DNA from: Macrostomum hystrix
Lineage: Eukaryota > Platyhelminthes > Macrostomidae
Length of the DNA stretch: 64,000 nucleotides
Assembly: GCA_950097015.1 (NCBI GenBank)
Contig: CATNEN010000015.1
Span: 1,905,501-1,969,500 of the forward strand
Direction of reading: 5' to 3'
Under the pieces are notes generated by a model. The model made no database searches. It saw only the letters and a program-made list of their open reading frames with translations, and was not told the origin of the DNA. Position 1 is the first letter of the stretch; each line of letters starts with the position of its first letter. The position numbers and the translations under genes are program-made. Shown here piece by piece: positions 46,001-57,800 of this stretch.

Positions 46001-46920
46001 CTGCGACTCACCGCCAGGGCCGTTTCCAGCCGCTGCATGTCTGCCAGGAGGCTGCGGTTGCGCTCGCGAGTTTCTTGAACACTGCGGCGCAGACCAATCT
46101 CAGAGTTTTCGTCTGCGGCCTCTTCTCTGCCTCTCCGCTGCTGCAGTTCGTCTATCATGGTCTGCAGCTCGCTGATTTCAGCCTGCTTCCTGTCCAGCAG
46201 GTCCTGGTATTGCTCCGCCAGCCGCCGTCTCTCCTGCGCTCTCGCTCGCTGCTCCATCTTCGTCATCTGGATCTCCATTTCCTCCTCTAGCTGGCGGACG
46301 TGGCTGTCATTCGCAGCCTTCGCCCTGGCGAAGGCCTCTTCGAGGCGTTGGCGCTCTCGGCGTTGAGCACCGACCTCCTTTGCCGCGCTAACAATGATGG
46401 ACTCAAAGCTGTCCACCAGTTGCGGGTACTGGCGCTGTAGAAGGCAGTGAAGCTCGCACACCTTCTCCTGGCAGCTGAGCTGCTGCAGACCCTCCGTCAG
46501 CTGCTGCTCGAGATCAGAACTGCTCACGCTGCGCTGCTGCTGGAGCTCCGGCCTCGATGGCACGACTGATTCGTCAATGTCTAGCAGGCGCTCCTGTGAG
46601 AATGCCTTCATGCTGAGCGAGCTTCCTGCGGCATCCGCTGCAAGTTGCTGCTGCTGCTGCTGAAGCTGCCGAGACGCCAACGACAGGCTGATGGCCCTGA
46701 ACCCGGCCTGGAAGTCCGCCTCGTCCACTCGTCCATCGCCATCGGCATCCAACTGAGCGAAGATCTGGCGCACCTCGGCTGGCCGAAGATTGCCATCACA
46801 GCAGCGGGCGAGGTCATCCTCGGTGATGAAGCCGCAGCTGCCAGTGTCCAGCAGGCTGAACAACGAGGCCGCACGCTGAGATTCCGTCAAGCCGATTTTG
46901 TCGTCTGTCATTGTTGTCAT
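43048..46920 (-). CDS. RASEF: RASEF/Rab45-like EF-hand, coiled-coil, Rab GTPase
   Basis: Two minus-strand exons, 46920-45025 and 43485-43048, phase 0, giving 777 aa (human RASEF 740 aa). Two EF-hand loops are at 25-36 (DTGSCGFITEDD) and 58-69 (DADGDGRVDEAD). A glutamine run is followed by a long Glu/Arg/Gln coiled coil (about 150-380) and an acidic linker. The GTPase begins at about 573 with GDAAVGKS (580-587), TLGVDFKT (switch I), WDTAGQ (627-632), NKAD (686-689) and ETSA. The C-terminus ends SCC, a geranylgeranylation signal. By homology it is a calcium-responsive Rab acting in membrane traffic. The intron falls exactly after the catalytic Gln of WDTAGQ and is filled with SINEs. An in-frame TTG lies upstream; the ATG at 46920 or 46911 is preferred. 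The second exon alone would lack the P-loop. Confidence 0.95.
43545..43985 (-). repeat. SINE family A copy, broken by a GTT microsatellite
   Basis: The minus strand of 43880-43985 gives the SINE head (CTAACGCGTTTGCCTCTCGC). The minus strand of 43545-43720 gives the 3' body (GGCAGATGTACGCACC, TGCCTGCGTACGGTATC, CCTCCTCGCTGGCTGCG). The middle is replaced by unrelated DNA and a (GTT)n run. It lies inside the RASEF intron. Confidence 0.7.
43808..43864 (+). repeat. (GTT)n microsatellite
   Basis: About 18 GTT/TGT triplets with few interruptions, inside the split SINE. Confidence 0.9.
44165..44362 (+). repeat. SINE family B copy
   Basis: Body in plus orientation: GATTCAGCTCACCCAGCTG, CAGCATCAGCTGGGGGAAT, TGTCCATGGACTGAACAGC, GCTGCGGCTGTGCCGTCAG, ending GCAGGTGTAATAAAAAG. 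Lies inside the RASEF intron. Confidence 0.7.
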
Positions 46921-48579
46921 GCAGCTCAAGGTGTGCTAGTGGTAGTCAGATGCAGTGCGGTGTGGCGGCACAGCATGTCAGGGCACAAAGGCAGGCCTTT
47001 TGTGCTAGCACTAGCTGAGCAAGCCGAAACTCAGGAGTCAAGAGTTCCCAGAGAGAGCGGGCAGAATGTGAGATTAAATGGAAGCAGCCGAACGATTTGG
47101 CCCAATAGTTTCCTTGCCAGAGCGGACAGTCCGCGTTCTCAAGCTAGCTTGCTGCTGCTTTTGCTTGCCCAGCGGAAGACTGCGCGAGAGGGCGAGGGCA
47201 CAGCCCGGCAAGTCGCACGTTTTTCTTCTCCTAGGCTTCAAAGCAATCTCTTGATCGGGCTAGCGGGGGAATTATCGATCCGGATCGATAGTTTTCGCTA
47301 GCTGAAAATGAGCGCATACGGGATTTCAGCCGAGCCGGGTTGGAGCTCTCGCTCACCGGCCCTGAGCGACGCGGCGACGCGGGGAGCAAGAGTCCTCTAA
47401 AGAATCGAGAGACACGAGTTGCATGACTGGGAAAACAATGGAGAAACACTCAAAATGCATTTGCAATTGAAACGAGTTGATAATAAAAGTGCTTCCGCCC
47501 GGAGCCTCGTTTGAGGGCTATTTTGGTACGAAGTATTTTATATCCGTTTTATTTAGTGCGACACTTTACGAGTATTGCCTCGAAATTGAGCTAAAAATAG
47601 GCACACACCCAGACGCTTGCCAAATATTAAACCACTCGTGCTCAAGTCTGCAGCTGGGAAAAAAATCCCATGCTTTTTAATGATCCTGTTTAATTCCGTG
47701 GCACTTTGTCTAGTCATAAAAAGCCTATAGCCCGACTCTTGAACTGACAAGAATGACAGGTTTTGTTCTGCAGCGACCAATTGTCGTTTCTTGTTAAATT
47801 TTGTGACTCCGAAATTAAATTATGTGATAATTCATAGCTTGACTAAAGTATAAGAATAGCTTTTGCCAGGCACAGGCTAAAATGTTCGCCTTATCCGATG
47901 AAAAAACTTCCAGAATCACAAAATACTATGCTTCGTCGTGATATCCAACGATTCTTGTAGGGGTGTCTGGTGGCTGAAACCACCACTAAGATACAGACAG
48001 AATTTTTATGCTCACAAATTATCATTATGCTCACATATCGGCTATTACTGTAGATTGTTTCGCATTGCTTGTATTGTTAATTTTTTCATTTCTAAACCAC
48101 AATGGATTCATCGCCAAAATTTTCCGTACAACTTTTGAGGAGGAAATTTAGCGCACTAAATTCGCTTTAAAGCTACTAAAAGTAGTTTTGTCAGAAATTC
48201 GTCAAATCTAGATTTTTATCAAAAAAGTACGAGCATCGCAAATATGGAAGAGACAGATATAGATACAGAAGATATAGAAGATCAGTTAAGTTAAAAATTT
48301 TTGGCTCAAAACTTTAGACGACACGAGACAGCAGTATGATTGCTTAGGCTCAGAAAAATGTTTGCTGAGTGAGCTGCAAGGCACGTAGGCGCACCGGATG
48401 TTAGCCTTAGTGCAAGCCGGAAGCGACTCCCAAAATCCCAAACCTGCAGTTGCGCTTTTTCTCCACACTGTATGCTCCTAGCTACTGTATGCTACTGTAC
48501 GCTAGTGACTACCTGATAACTGAAGCGGATAAAAGCATTGTGCGTAAGCAGACTTGCTCAAGTTTTTAGTTGTTTGCCC
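46921..48579. other. RASEF upstream region and spacer
   Basis: The first 450 bp are GC-rich and probably hold the RASEF promoter (minus). Beyond that the DNA is AT-rich with no recognised gene. Confidence 0.4.
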
Positions 48580-49469
48580 GCAAACTAAGTAACTAAGTAA
48601 CTAACTAACTAACTAACCAACTAACTAACTCACTCACTCACTAACTAACTAACCAAATAACTAACCAACTAACTAAGTAACTAACTAACTAACTAACCAA
48701 CTAACTAACTCACTCACTAACTAACTAACCAACTAACTAACTCACTCACTCACTAACTAACTAACCAAATAACTAACCAACTAACTAAGTAACTAACTAA
48801 CTAACTAACCAACTAACTAACTCACTCACTCACTAACTAACTAACCAAATAACTAACCAACTAACTAAGTAACTAACTAACTAACTAACCAACTAACTAA
48901 CTCACTCACTCACTAACTAACTAACCAAATAACTAACCAACTAACTAAGTAACTAACTAACTAACTAACCAACTAACTAACTCACTCACTCACTAACTAA
49001 CTAACCAAATAACTAACCAACTAACTAAGTAACTAACTAACTAACTAACCAACTAACTAACTCACTCACTCACTAACTAACTAACCAAATAACTAACCAA
49101 CTAACTAAGTAACTAACTAACTAACTAACCAACTAACTAAGTAACTAACTAACTAACTAACCAACTAACTAAGTAACTAACTAACTAACTAACCAACTAA
49201 CTAAATAAATAAATAAAAAACTAACTAACTCACTCACTCACTAACTAACTAACTAACTCACTCACTCACTAACTAACTAACTAACTCACTCACTCACTCA
49301 CTAACTAACTAACCAACTAACTAAGTAACTAACTAACTAACTAACCAACTAACTAACTAACTAAATAAATAAATAAAAAACTAACTAACTAACAAACTAA
49401 CTAACTCACTCACTCACTAACTAACTAACTAACTCACTCACTCACTCACTAACTAACCAACTAACTAAG

Positions 49470-49505
<36 letters not shown>

Positions 49506-49509
49506 CAAA

Positions 49510-49544
<35 letters not shown>

Positions 49545-49653
49545 ATAAATAAATAACTAACTAACTAACCAACTAAGTAACTAACTAACTAACTAACCAA
49601 CTAACTAACTAACTAACTAAATAAATAAATAACTAACTAACTAACCAACTAAG

Positions 49654-49742
<89 letters not shown>
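48580..49742 (+). repeat. degenerate CTAA-type tetranucleotide array
   Basis: About 1.16 kb built from CTAA with CTCA, CCAA, GTAA and AATA variants. Variants form higher-order blocks of roughly 120 bp that repeat several times. The last 100 bp are pure CTAA. It is not a telomeric TTAGGG-type repeat. Confidence 0.97.
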
Positions 49743-49744
<2 letters not shown>

Positions 49745-50764
49745 CTAACGATGTAACCAGATAGCAAACTAGTCAGTAGCAGTCGTGTTTTAACAGAAAC
49801 TTCATTTTTAGTTCCTTTTTTTTATTCTTGAAGCTTCAAAATTCAAGGTCGCTTGTCGCGCCGACTAGTCGCTCCAGATTCTCGCAGGCGGTGGGTCAAC
49901 ATTTGGCTTTAGCCAACATGGCTTCAGTCATCTAGTTGGCTAACAGACGCACTGGCAAACAGGCTCTAACAGTTGGTGAGCTAGCGTTCAATGTCAGAAA
50001 ATATTTCTTCGCGCAATCCAGCCGGTGGATATGGATTACAACTCTTGAAGTTGCTGTGCGTCACAGGCACGCATATTTTGAGACAGAATGGAAGCCTCAT
50101 AAAAAATCTTCTGATTACGCTGAGACTGCAGGTAAATTTTTTCTATGATAGATGCCTAAGAGATGGCGAACGGAAGGCTAGCTAGAGAGTGAATAAGGCT
50201 AGCTGTGAGACCAACTCAAACTCTACTCTAGCTTGTACCTGACCAGTTAATATAGTCTGTGGCATGTCTAACCAGCAATTGCATCTGCTGTGCTCAAGCT
50301 GCACTGCAGGGGTGCACTGTGCTCAGAAAAACAGTTATCTTTGGCTTAGGCTTGAGTCTAGTTGAATAGAACTGTGCTCAAGTTGCTCATATGTCACACA
50401 AGCCACACGGCTGGCGGCAGTCTATGGAAATCAGGTTTCCGTTTTTAATAAGCCAGCGCTTGTCTGAAGGTCCTGAGCAGTCTGATTGTGTCTAGCTGAA
50501 TTTGTTTTTTATTGCATAAAAGTGTGCATTCGGTTTTTTGGCATTTTGTATTATATAAATAATTAAAATTTGAGCAATAAAAAATGCTCTAACGATACAA
50601 CCTAGTTGCTACATGGGTCTGGAATGCACCATTATTTTTTATTGCTTTGTCACTTGGTTGAGTCTAAGCTCAAAGAATACAAGAGCTAATTGCAAACCTT
50701 GCTGAATGCGACACTTTTATTTGTTTTCATTAAATTGATAATATAAACAATTAATAGTTAATTG
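49743..50764. other. AT-rich spacer, nothing recognised
   Basis: Short frames only; none has a recognisable motif or splice context. Confidence 0.4.
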
Positions 50765-50970
50765 GAGTTAGATATGCAGCCGACAGCACAGCTATTGCGC
50801 GGCGCAGCTGAAGGCTGCCTGTACGGCTGTTCAGTCCATGGACTGGGGGGACGCCACACCCACCCAACAGCTAGGTGAACTAAAGCAGTGCAGAGTTTGG
50901 TGATAATTGTTCCTTCATTCACGACCTTCTAATCGCGAGTTCGGCGCTCTAACCACTAGGCTTCATTTAG
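50765..50970 (-). repeat. SINE family B copy
   Basis: Carries the AGCCGACAGCACAGC block, the palindrome CAGTCCATGGACTG (50832-50845), a shortened middle, and a degraded tRNA-like head ending GCCTAGTGGTTAGAGCG on the minus strand. Confidence 0.7.
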
Positions 50971-51892
50971 AAACCAATCAATGTCTCAGATGTTGTTGAC
51001 ATTCTGCTAACCTTACCACCGCACTCTCATCCACTTCGGACGGAGAGTTTATTTCAGAAATTAGTTTTTGTAGCAGAAGACAAACTACGTAGCTAGAGCA
51101 GAACCCCCTCCCTCCTTGGCAACTTAAATTGCCATAAACTATAAAACAGACATTGTCTGCCAGGCAGAAAACATACTCGAGCACACACAGACTCACTTGA
51201 GCACAGCTCAATAGACTTGGCCAGAGTGGGCTGGCACTACTCATGCTCTTTTCTTGTTCTGGGCTGGTCGCTTCTAATTTCCGAAACGACGAATGACAAG
51301 TGGTTAGGGCTGAGCTCCGTTTGACAAAGCCAGACAATTTGTCCGCTCTACCAGCTGCCTCTGGCACTTGCCTGTTTGCTATCAAGCCTCCATCACACAA
51401 AAAGCATTTCAGCCATGCCGCAACGCGACAGACGTTTAGACGTGGCTCAGAGCCGCAGATGCGTTCGCTCGCTTTGCTGTCGCAAGAGAGCAAATGGCGA
51501 GATAGACAGAAACTAATTTTTTTATAAATATGAGACATAGGGAGAGAAAAATGGCACCCCCTACCGCGAGGGCGTTCGCATGAGCAGCACACCTACTCAC
51601 CGCTCGCCGACTCGCCAACGAACCCGGTGCGGCGTCCCTCCTCAGCCTCCAGCTGCACCCTTTGCCGCAGCCCTTTTATCGGTTGGTTGCCACAGAGACC
51701 GACGCCTCTGAGAAAGAGAGAGAGAGAGAGAGAGAGGCGGGGGCAGAGAGGCGGACAGGCACCAGCTTGTATTAGAGAGGCTACAGGGGAGAAGAGCTCA
51801 CTAAGGAACGTCAGCGCTCAGCGAAGTTGTCGAGTCCTCAAATCTCCGCCGCTAGGAACAGCAACAGTTCAGGAGTCTGCGAAGCCGAAGAC
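50971..51892 (+). other. TBATA upstream region and probable leader
   Basis: A (GA)n tract at 51712-51736 lies about 160 bp before the TBATA start codon. GC content rises from about 51.3 kb. A CTTTTATC sequence at about 51670 is a weak TATA-like candidate. A 204-aa minus frame here has no recognisable feature. Confidence 0.35.
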
Positions 51893-54800
51893 ATGGCAGC
51901 CGTGGAGTTGCAGCCGGTTAAAAGGGCCGAGCATTCGAGCTCAACTCCCAGCAGGCCGTCAACCCAGTCTGGCTACCGGTTTGGCCAGCTGTCGCGGAGT
52001 TCCTTCTTTGCCAGGCACAACCCGCATCCGCACAGGTGCATCCACATCAAGGGCCTGCTCGGACTCCCCATCCCAGTTGTTGTCGACGACTGCGATCACA
52101 GCAGGTGCGTCCCAATGTTCCCAATGCTGATCATTAGGAAAACATCTTCAGTGATGGACTGAAAGGAGTAATCTTTGAGGACTGGTGGGGTGAGGAAGGG
52201 ACTGATATTCAGGGACAGGTGGGTTGTGAAAGGGACTCATCTTCAGGGGCTAATTGGTGTGGAAGGGGCTAATCTTCAGGGGCTAATTGGTGTGGAAGGG
52301 ACTAATCTTCAGGGGCTAATTGGTGTGGAAGGGACTAATCTTCAGGTGCTAATTGGTGTGGAAGGGACTAATCTTCAGGGGCTAATTGGTGTGGAAGGGA
52401 CTAATCTTCAGGGGCTAATTGGTGTGGATTGGACTAATCTTCAGGGACTGCATGGTGGGTTGTGGAAGGGACTAATCTTCAGGGGCTAATTGGTGTGGAA
52501 GGGACTAATCTTCAGGTGCTAATTGGTGTGGAAGGGACTAATCTTCAGGGGCTAATTGGTGTGGAAGGGACTAATCTTCAGGGGCTAATTGGTGTGGAAG
52601 GGACTAATCTTCAGGGGCTAATTGGTGTGGAAGGGACTAATCTTCAGGGGCTAATTGGTGTGGATGGGGCTAATCTTCAGGGACTGGTGGGTTGTGGAAG
52701 GAACTAATATTCTGGGACAGGTGGGGTGTGGAAGGGACTAATATTCTGGGACTGGTGGGTTGTGGAAGGGACTAATCTTCAGGGACAGGTGGGGTGTGGA
52801 AGGGACTAATATTCTGGGACTGGTGGGTTATGGAAGGGACTAATCTTCAGGAAAATATAGAGGTAGGAAGTGATTGATGTTTATGGTCTGACAGAGTATG
52901 GAAGTAACGCTGGTAAATCCCCAAATCACACCACCAGCTACGAAACGCACCTTTGTTTCCCGCCCAACGGGCACAATGAGCAAAAGTTGGCCAGCCAGAG
53001 ACTAATGTTGCCCGTGAACGCTATTCACCTGAACTCACACAAACACCCACTGGACACGGTGAACGGACTGCAGTACTTCACCAATCTGAGGAACTACTCC
53101 TTCAAGGAGAAGGCTGTGCCACGCCTGGGCCTAGTTCCAGTTACGGAGAGCTGGCGAGAGCAGCTGAGAAGCCTCACTGAACAGACCTTTCATCCAGAGG
53201 CCATTGGTGCCGCGGTTTCGGCCGTCGGAGCGAATGGTCGCGGCGGCGACCTGACTATGCGGCGGGGTGAGTTACACTTGGCTCTCGATTGGGGACGGGA
53301 TCAATTTAGGGAATACGGGATAAGACAAATTGGAATGGAAGAGGACGGGATGGGACAAATTGGAATGGAAGAGGACGGGATGGGACAAATTGGAATGGAA
53401 GAGGACGGGATGGGACAAATTGGAATGGAAGAGGACGGGATGGGACAAATTGGAATGGAAGAGGATGGGATGGGACAAATTGGAATGGAAGAGGATGGGA
53501 TGGGACAAATTGGAATGGAAGAAGACGGACACGATGAATCGAAATGGGACAAGATAGGACAGGATGGGACAGGATAGGACAGGATGGGACGGGATAGGAC
53601 AGGATGGGACAGGATTGGACAGGATAGGACAGGATGGGACGGGATAGGACAGGATGGGACGGGATGGGACAGGATGGGACAGGATGGGACAGGATGGGAC
53701 AGGATGGGACAGGATGGAACAGGATGGGACAGGATGGGACAGGATAGGACAGGATACGACAGGATGGGATGTGATAGGACAGGATGGGACAGGATGGGAC
53801 AGGATAGGACAGGATGGGACGGGATAGGAAATGATTGGACAGGATGGGACAGGATAGGACAGGATGGGACGGGATAGGACAGGATGGGACGTGATAGGAC
53901 AGGATGGGACAGGATGGGACAGGATGGGACGGGATGGGACAGGATGGGACAGGATGGGACAGGATGGGACAGGATAGGACAGGATGGGACGGGATAGGAC
54001 AGGATGGGACAGGATGGGACAGGATAGGACAGGATGGGACGGGATAGGACAGGATGGGACGGGATGGGACAGGATGGGACAGGATGGGACAGGATAGGAC
54101 AGGATGGGACGGGATAGGACAGGATGGGACAGGATGGGACGGGATGGGACAGGATGGGACAGGATAGGACAGGATGGGACGGGATGGGACAGGATGGGAC
54201 AGGATAGGACAGGATGGGACGGGATAGGACAGGATGGGACAGGATGGGACAGGATGGGACGTGATGGGACAGGATGGGACAGGATGGGACAGGATGGGAC
54301 AGGATGGGACGGGATAGGACAGGATGGGACAGGATGGGACAGGATGGGACAGGATGGGACAGGATGGGACAGGATGGGACAGGATGGGACGGGATGGGAC
54401 AGGATGGGACAGGATAGGACAGGATGGGACGGGATGGGACAGGATGGGACAGGATAGGACAGGATGGGACGGGATAGGACAGGATGGGACAGGATGGGAC
54501 AGGATGGGACGGGATGGGACAGGATGGGACAGGATAGGACATGATGGGACGGGATAGGACAGGATGGGACGGGATGGGACGGGATAAGACGGGATGGGTC
54601 GAGATGCGAGAAGTAACAGAAAGGATATTCTGATTTTTGTACTTCTTGTAAAAAATACGAGCTTATTGGTGCAGTTGGCAAAAATGCACCAGACTCAACA
54701 CTAACAAACTTACAAATGTTTTCACAAACCAGCTGAAAATCGGTCACCAAACTAAACTAATCTAAACCAATGATCCAACGAAGTAGCGAAAATTAGGGCA

Positions 54801-57800
54801 CAAATTAGGTCATCATCTATGGGGGCTAGCCGAAATATATCGTGCCTTAGAGAACAGGTTTAAATGCGAAGAAAATTCTCTGAAAAAAACGACGGAGCTT
54901 TTGATTTCAGACAGATGCACCTATTGCGCTTTGCATAGCTTTCGTATTTAGGACAGAAGGACAGCCGGTGTCCAATAGTAAACAAAATAGATTTTGTTTG
55001 ACGCGAAGTGTGAGTCATCAAATACGGCTGGAAGGGTCGGGCGATACTGTCGAATCTGATTGGCTCTGACGGGATAGACAGGCGGCGGGACTGTGTGCAT
55101 TCATCATAGCCTGTTTTTCTCACGCCCCTAGGGTCTGAAGGCGTGAGGTGTGATGCCCAGCCAATCAAATTTCGCCAAATTACCCTCCATTAAGTCGCGT
55201 CACCCTAGCTAGCGCAGATAAGAATATCAAATTCACAGTTTTTAAGTGTGGGTTAAAAAAAATTTATTGACTCCATTAAAGTATATTAATTGACTCTCTG
55301 CCTTCCGGAACCACCCTATAAAAATACCTGATTCAATATTGCGCTGCGGAAAAAGAACCATCAAGCTCAGATTCTGCAAAAAAATCATGAAAACTAACAC
55401 CGTCTGGCTGGGCTTGTTGGCCCTGTCCTATACGCTATGCCTTGCGGTTTCGCATGGCGAAGTGGCCGGAACCAACACCTACGAGACTTACGACCAGCCT
55501 TACCGCTCCTCATCCGGTGGCAAGAGCTACGGCAAGCCTTCTGACGATGGCTACGGCAAGGGCTACGGCAAAGGGTCTGACGACGGCTACCGCAAGGGCT
55601 ACGGCAAAGGGTCTGACGATGGCTACGGCAAGGGCTACGGCAAATCCTCTGACGATGGCTACGGCAAGGGCTACGGCAAAGGGTCTGACGATGGCTACGG
55701 CAAGGGCTACGGCAAAGGGTCTGACGATGGCTACGGCAAGGGCTACGGCAAAGGGTCTGACGATGGCTACGGCAAGGGCTACGGCAAATCCTCTGACGAC
55801 GGCTACCGCAAGGGCTACGGCAAAGAGTCTGACGATGGCTACGGCAAAGGGTCTGACGATGGCTACGGCAAGGGCTACGGCAAAGGGTCTGACGACGGCT
55901 ACGGCAAGGGCTACGGCAAAGGGTCTGACGACGGCTACGGCAAGGGCTACGGCAAAGGGTACGGCAAGCCTTCTGACGACGGCTACGGCAAGGGCTACGG
56001 CAAAAGGTCTGACGACGGCTACGGCAAGGGCTACGGCAAAGGGTCTGACGACGGCTACGGCAAAGGGTCTGACGACGGCTACGGCAAAGGGTCTGACGAC
56101 GGCTACGGCAAAGGGTCTGACGACGGCTACGGCAAGGGCTACGGCAAAGGATCTGACGACGGCTACGGCAAGGGCTACGGCAAAGGATCTGACGACGGCT
56201 ACGGCAAGGGCTACGGCAAAGGATCTGACGACGGCTACGGCAAGGGCTACGGCAAAGGGTCTGACGATGGCTACGGCAAGGGCTACGGCAAAGGATCTGA
56301 CGACGGCTACGGCAAGGGCTACGGCAAAGGGTCTGACGATGGCTACGGCAAGGGCTACGGCAAAGGGTCTGACGACGGCTACGGCAAGGGCTACGGCAAA
56401 GGGTCTGACGACGGCTACGGCAAGGGCTACGGCAAGGGCTACGGCAAGGGCTACGGCAAGGGCCATCATTCAAAGAGCAAGGGCTACGACAAATTGGCCT
56501 ATAATGATGGCTCCGACGACTACTATGGCTACGGTTCGGACTTCTCTGATCTGTTCGACGACTACGACTTTGATGACGACTACGACGATGACTATGACTA
56601 CGACGAGATAATCGAGGAAGAGTTCGATGACTATGGCAAGCCGCACGTGGTCAGCCACTACCTGGAGGGCAAGAACGGCTACAAGAAGGTGTTGTACGAG
56701 TCGCCATCGAATAAGTACGGCGACTACAAGTACGGCGACTACAAGTACGGCGACTCGAGCGACAGCTACGGCCCAGGCCAAGGGAGCAGCAGCAAGAAGG
56801 ATTACTAAATCTGATTGATTTTTAGTGATTGCTCACACCGATTTATTGATCATTTCCTTTGTTTTTGATTGTCTTCCACAAATACAGTCTATGAAAACTT
56901 CAAAGCTAGCTTTTGGACTCCATTTATTTAGCAGTCGAAAAAATTCGAGTTCTAAAAAATGGCGACTCTACTTAGGAATCAGAGTCCGTAGTAGTACGTG
57001 AGGCGTGTAAATGAAATCTTCGATTACTTCACAAGCGCTGTCATGTTTAGATGTCTAACTTCAGACCCTTATCTTAAAACGCTGGTGTGCTCCCCTTAAC
57101 TGCGCTTCAAAATGGCGGGCCTCTACTCAAGTATCGTTATTTCTAAAATAATTATTGATTACACCTGCCCCAATCGAGCCAGATGTACAGTCGACGGCAC
57201 AGCCGCAGTTATTGCGCGGCGAATCTGAAGGCTGCGTACAGCTGTTCAGTCCATGGACTGGGGGTTCGCAACACCCACCCCCAATTACCCCAACTAATGC
57301 TGGTACCCCTTTAAAACTGGGTGTGAAGCAATTTAGAGTTGAATTTCTAGCTTATGGGCAACAATAATAGTTCCAATGGATTCAAGAATCGAACCCATGA
57401 TCTTCAAGCCACAACCCCTAGAGTAGCGTAGAATCGCTTTAAACATTACTGGCTTACCGGCCCTCAAAACGTCCCTTCGAATCACTTTCCACCTGCAGAG
57501 GCCACCTACCCGAACACAGCGAGCCAGCAGCAGCCGCAGCAGCCGCAGACCGCCAGGCCGATGTACAGCCGCGACACCGGCCGTCTAATTCCACCGCCGT
57601 CGCGCGCAATGTCCCGCCGGCCACTGCGCTCCTCGCGCCGCGCCACCCCGGCCCACGTGCTGGCCGGCTACGAGCACATCAGCGCGGCGCCGGACCTGGA
57701 GTCCGCCGTGTTCAGCATGCTCTGCCAGATCCTGCAGACTGAGGATTTCAACGCCGTGCAGGCTTGGCTGGTCAGCGCCTCGGACCGGGAGAAGGCCCTC

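Noticed and set aside
45237-46874. Several plus and minus frames of 60-220 aa
   Set aside because: All overlap RASEF exon 1 in other frames and have no independent support.
50978-51592. A 204-aa minus frame upstream of TBATA
   Set aside because: No domain, signal or codon pattern supports it, and it overlaps the probable TBATA promoter.
53272-54750. Minus frames of 413-492 aa with SHPVPSCPI repeats and plus frames with GQDGTGWDRM
   Set aside because: Translations of the 10-bp and 30-bp satellites inside a TBATA intron.
55394-56473. Minus and alternative plus frames of 320-390 aa
   Set aside because: Shadows of the Gly-Tyr-Lys repeat; only the 55387 frame has a signal peptide and a TATA box.
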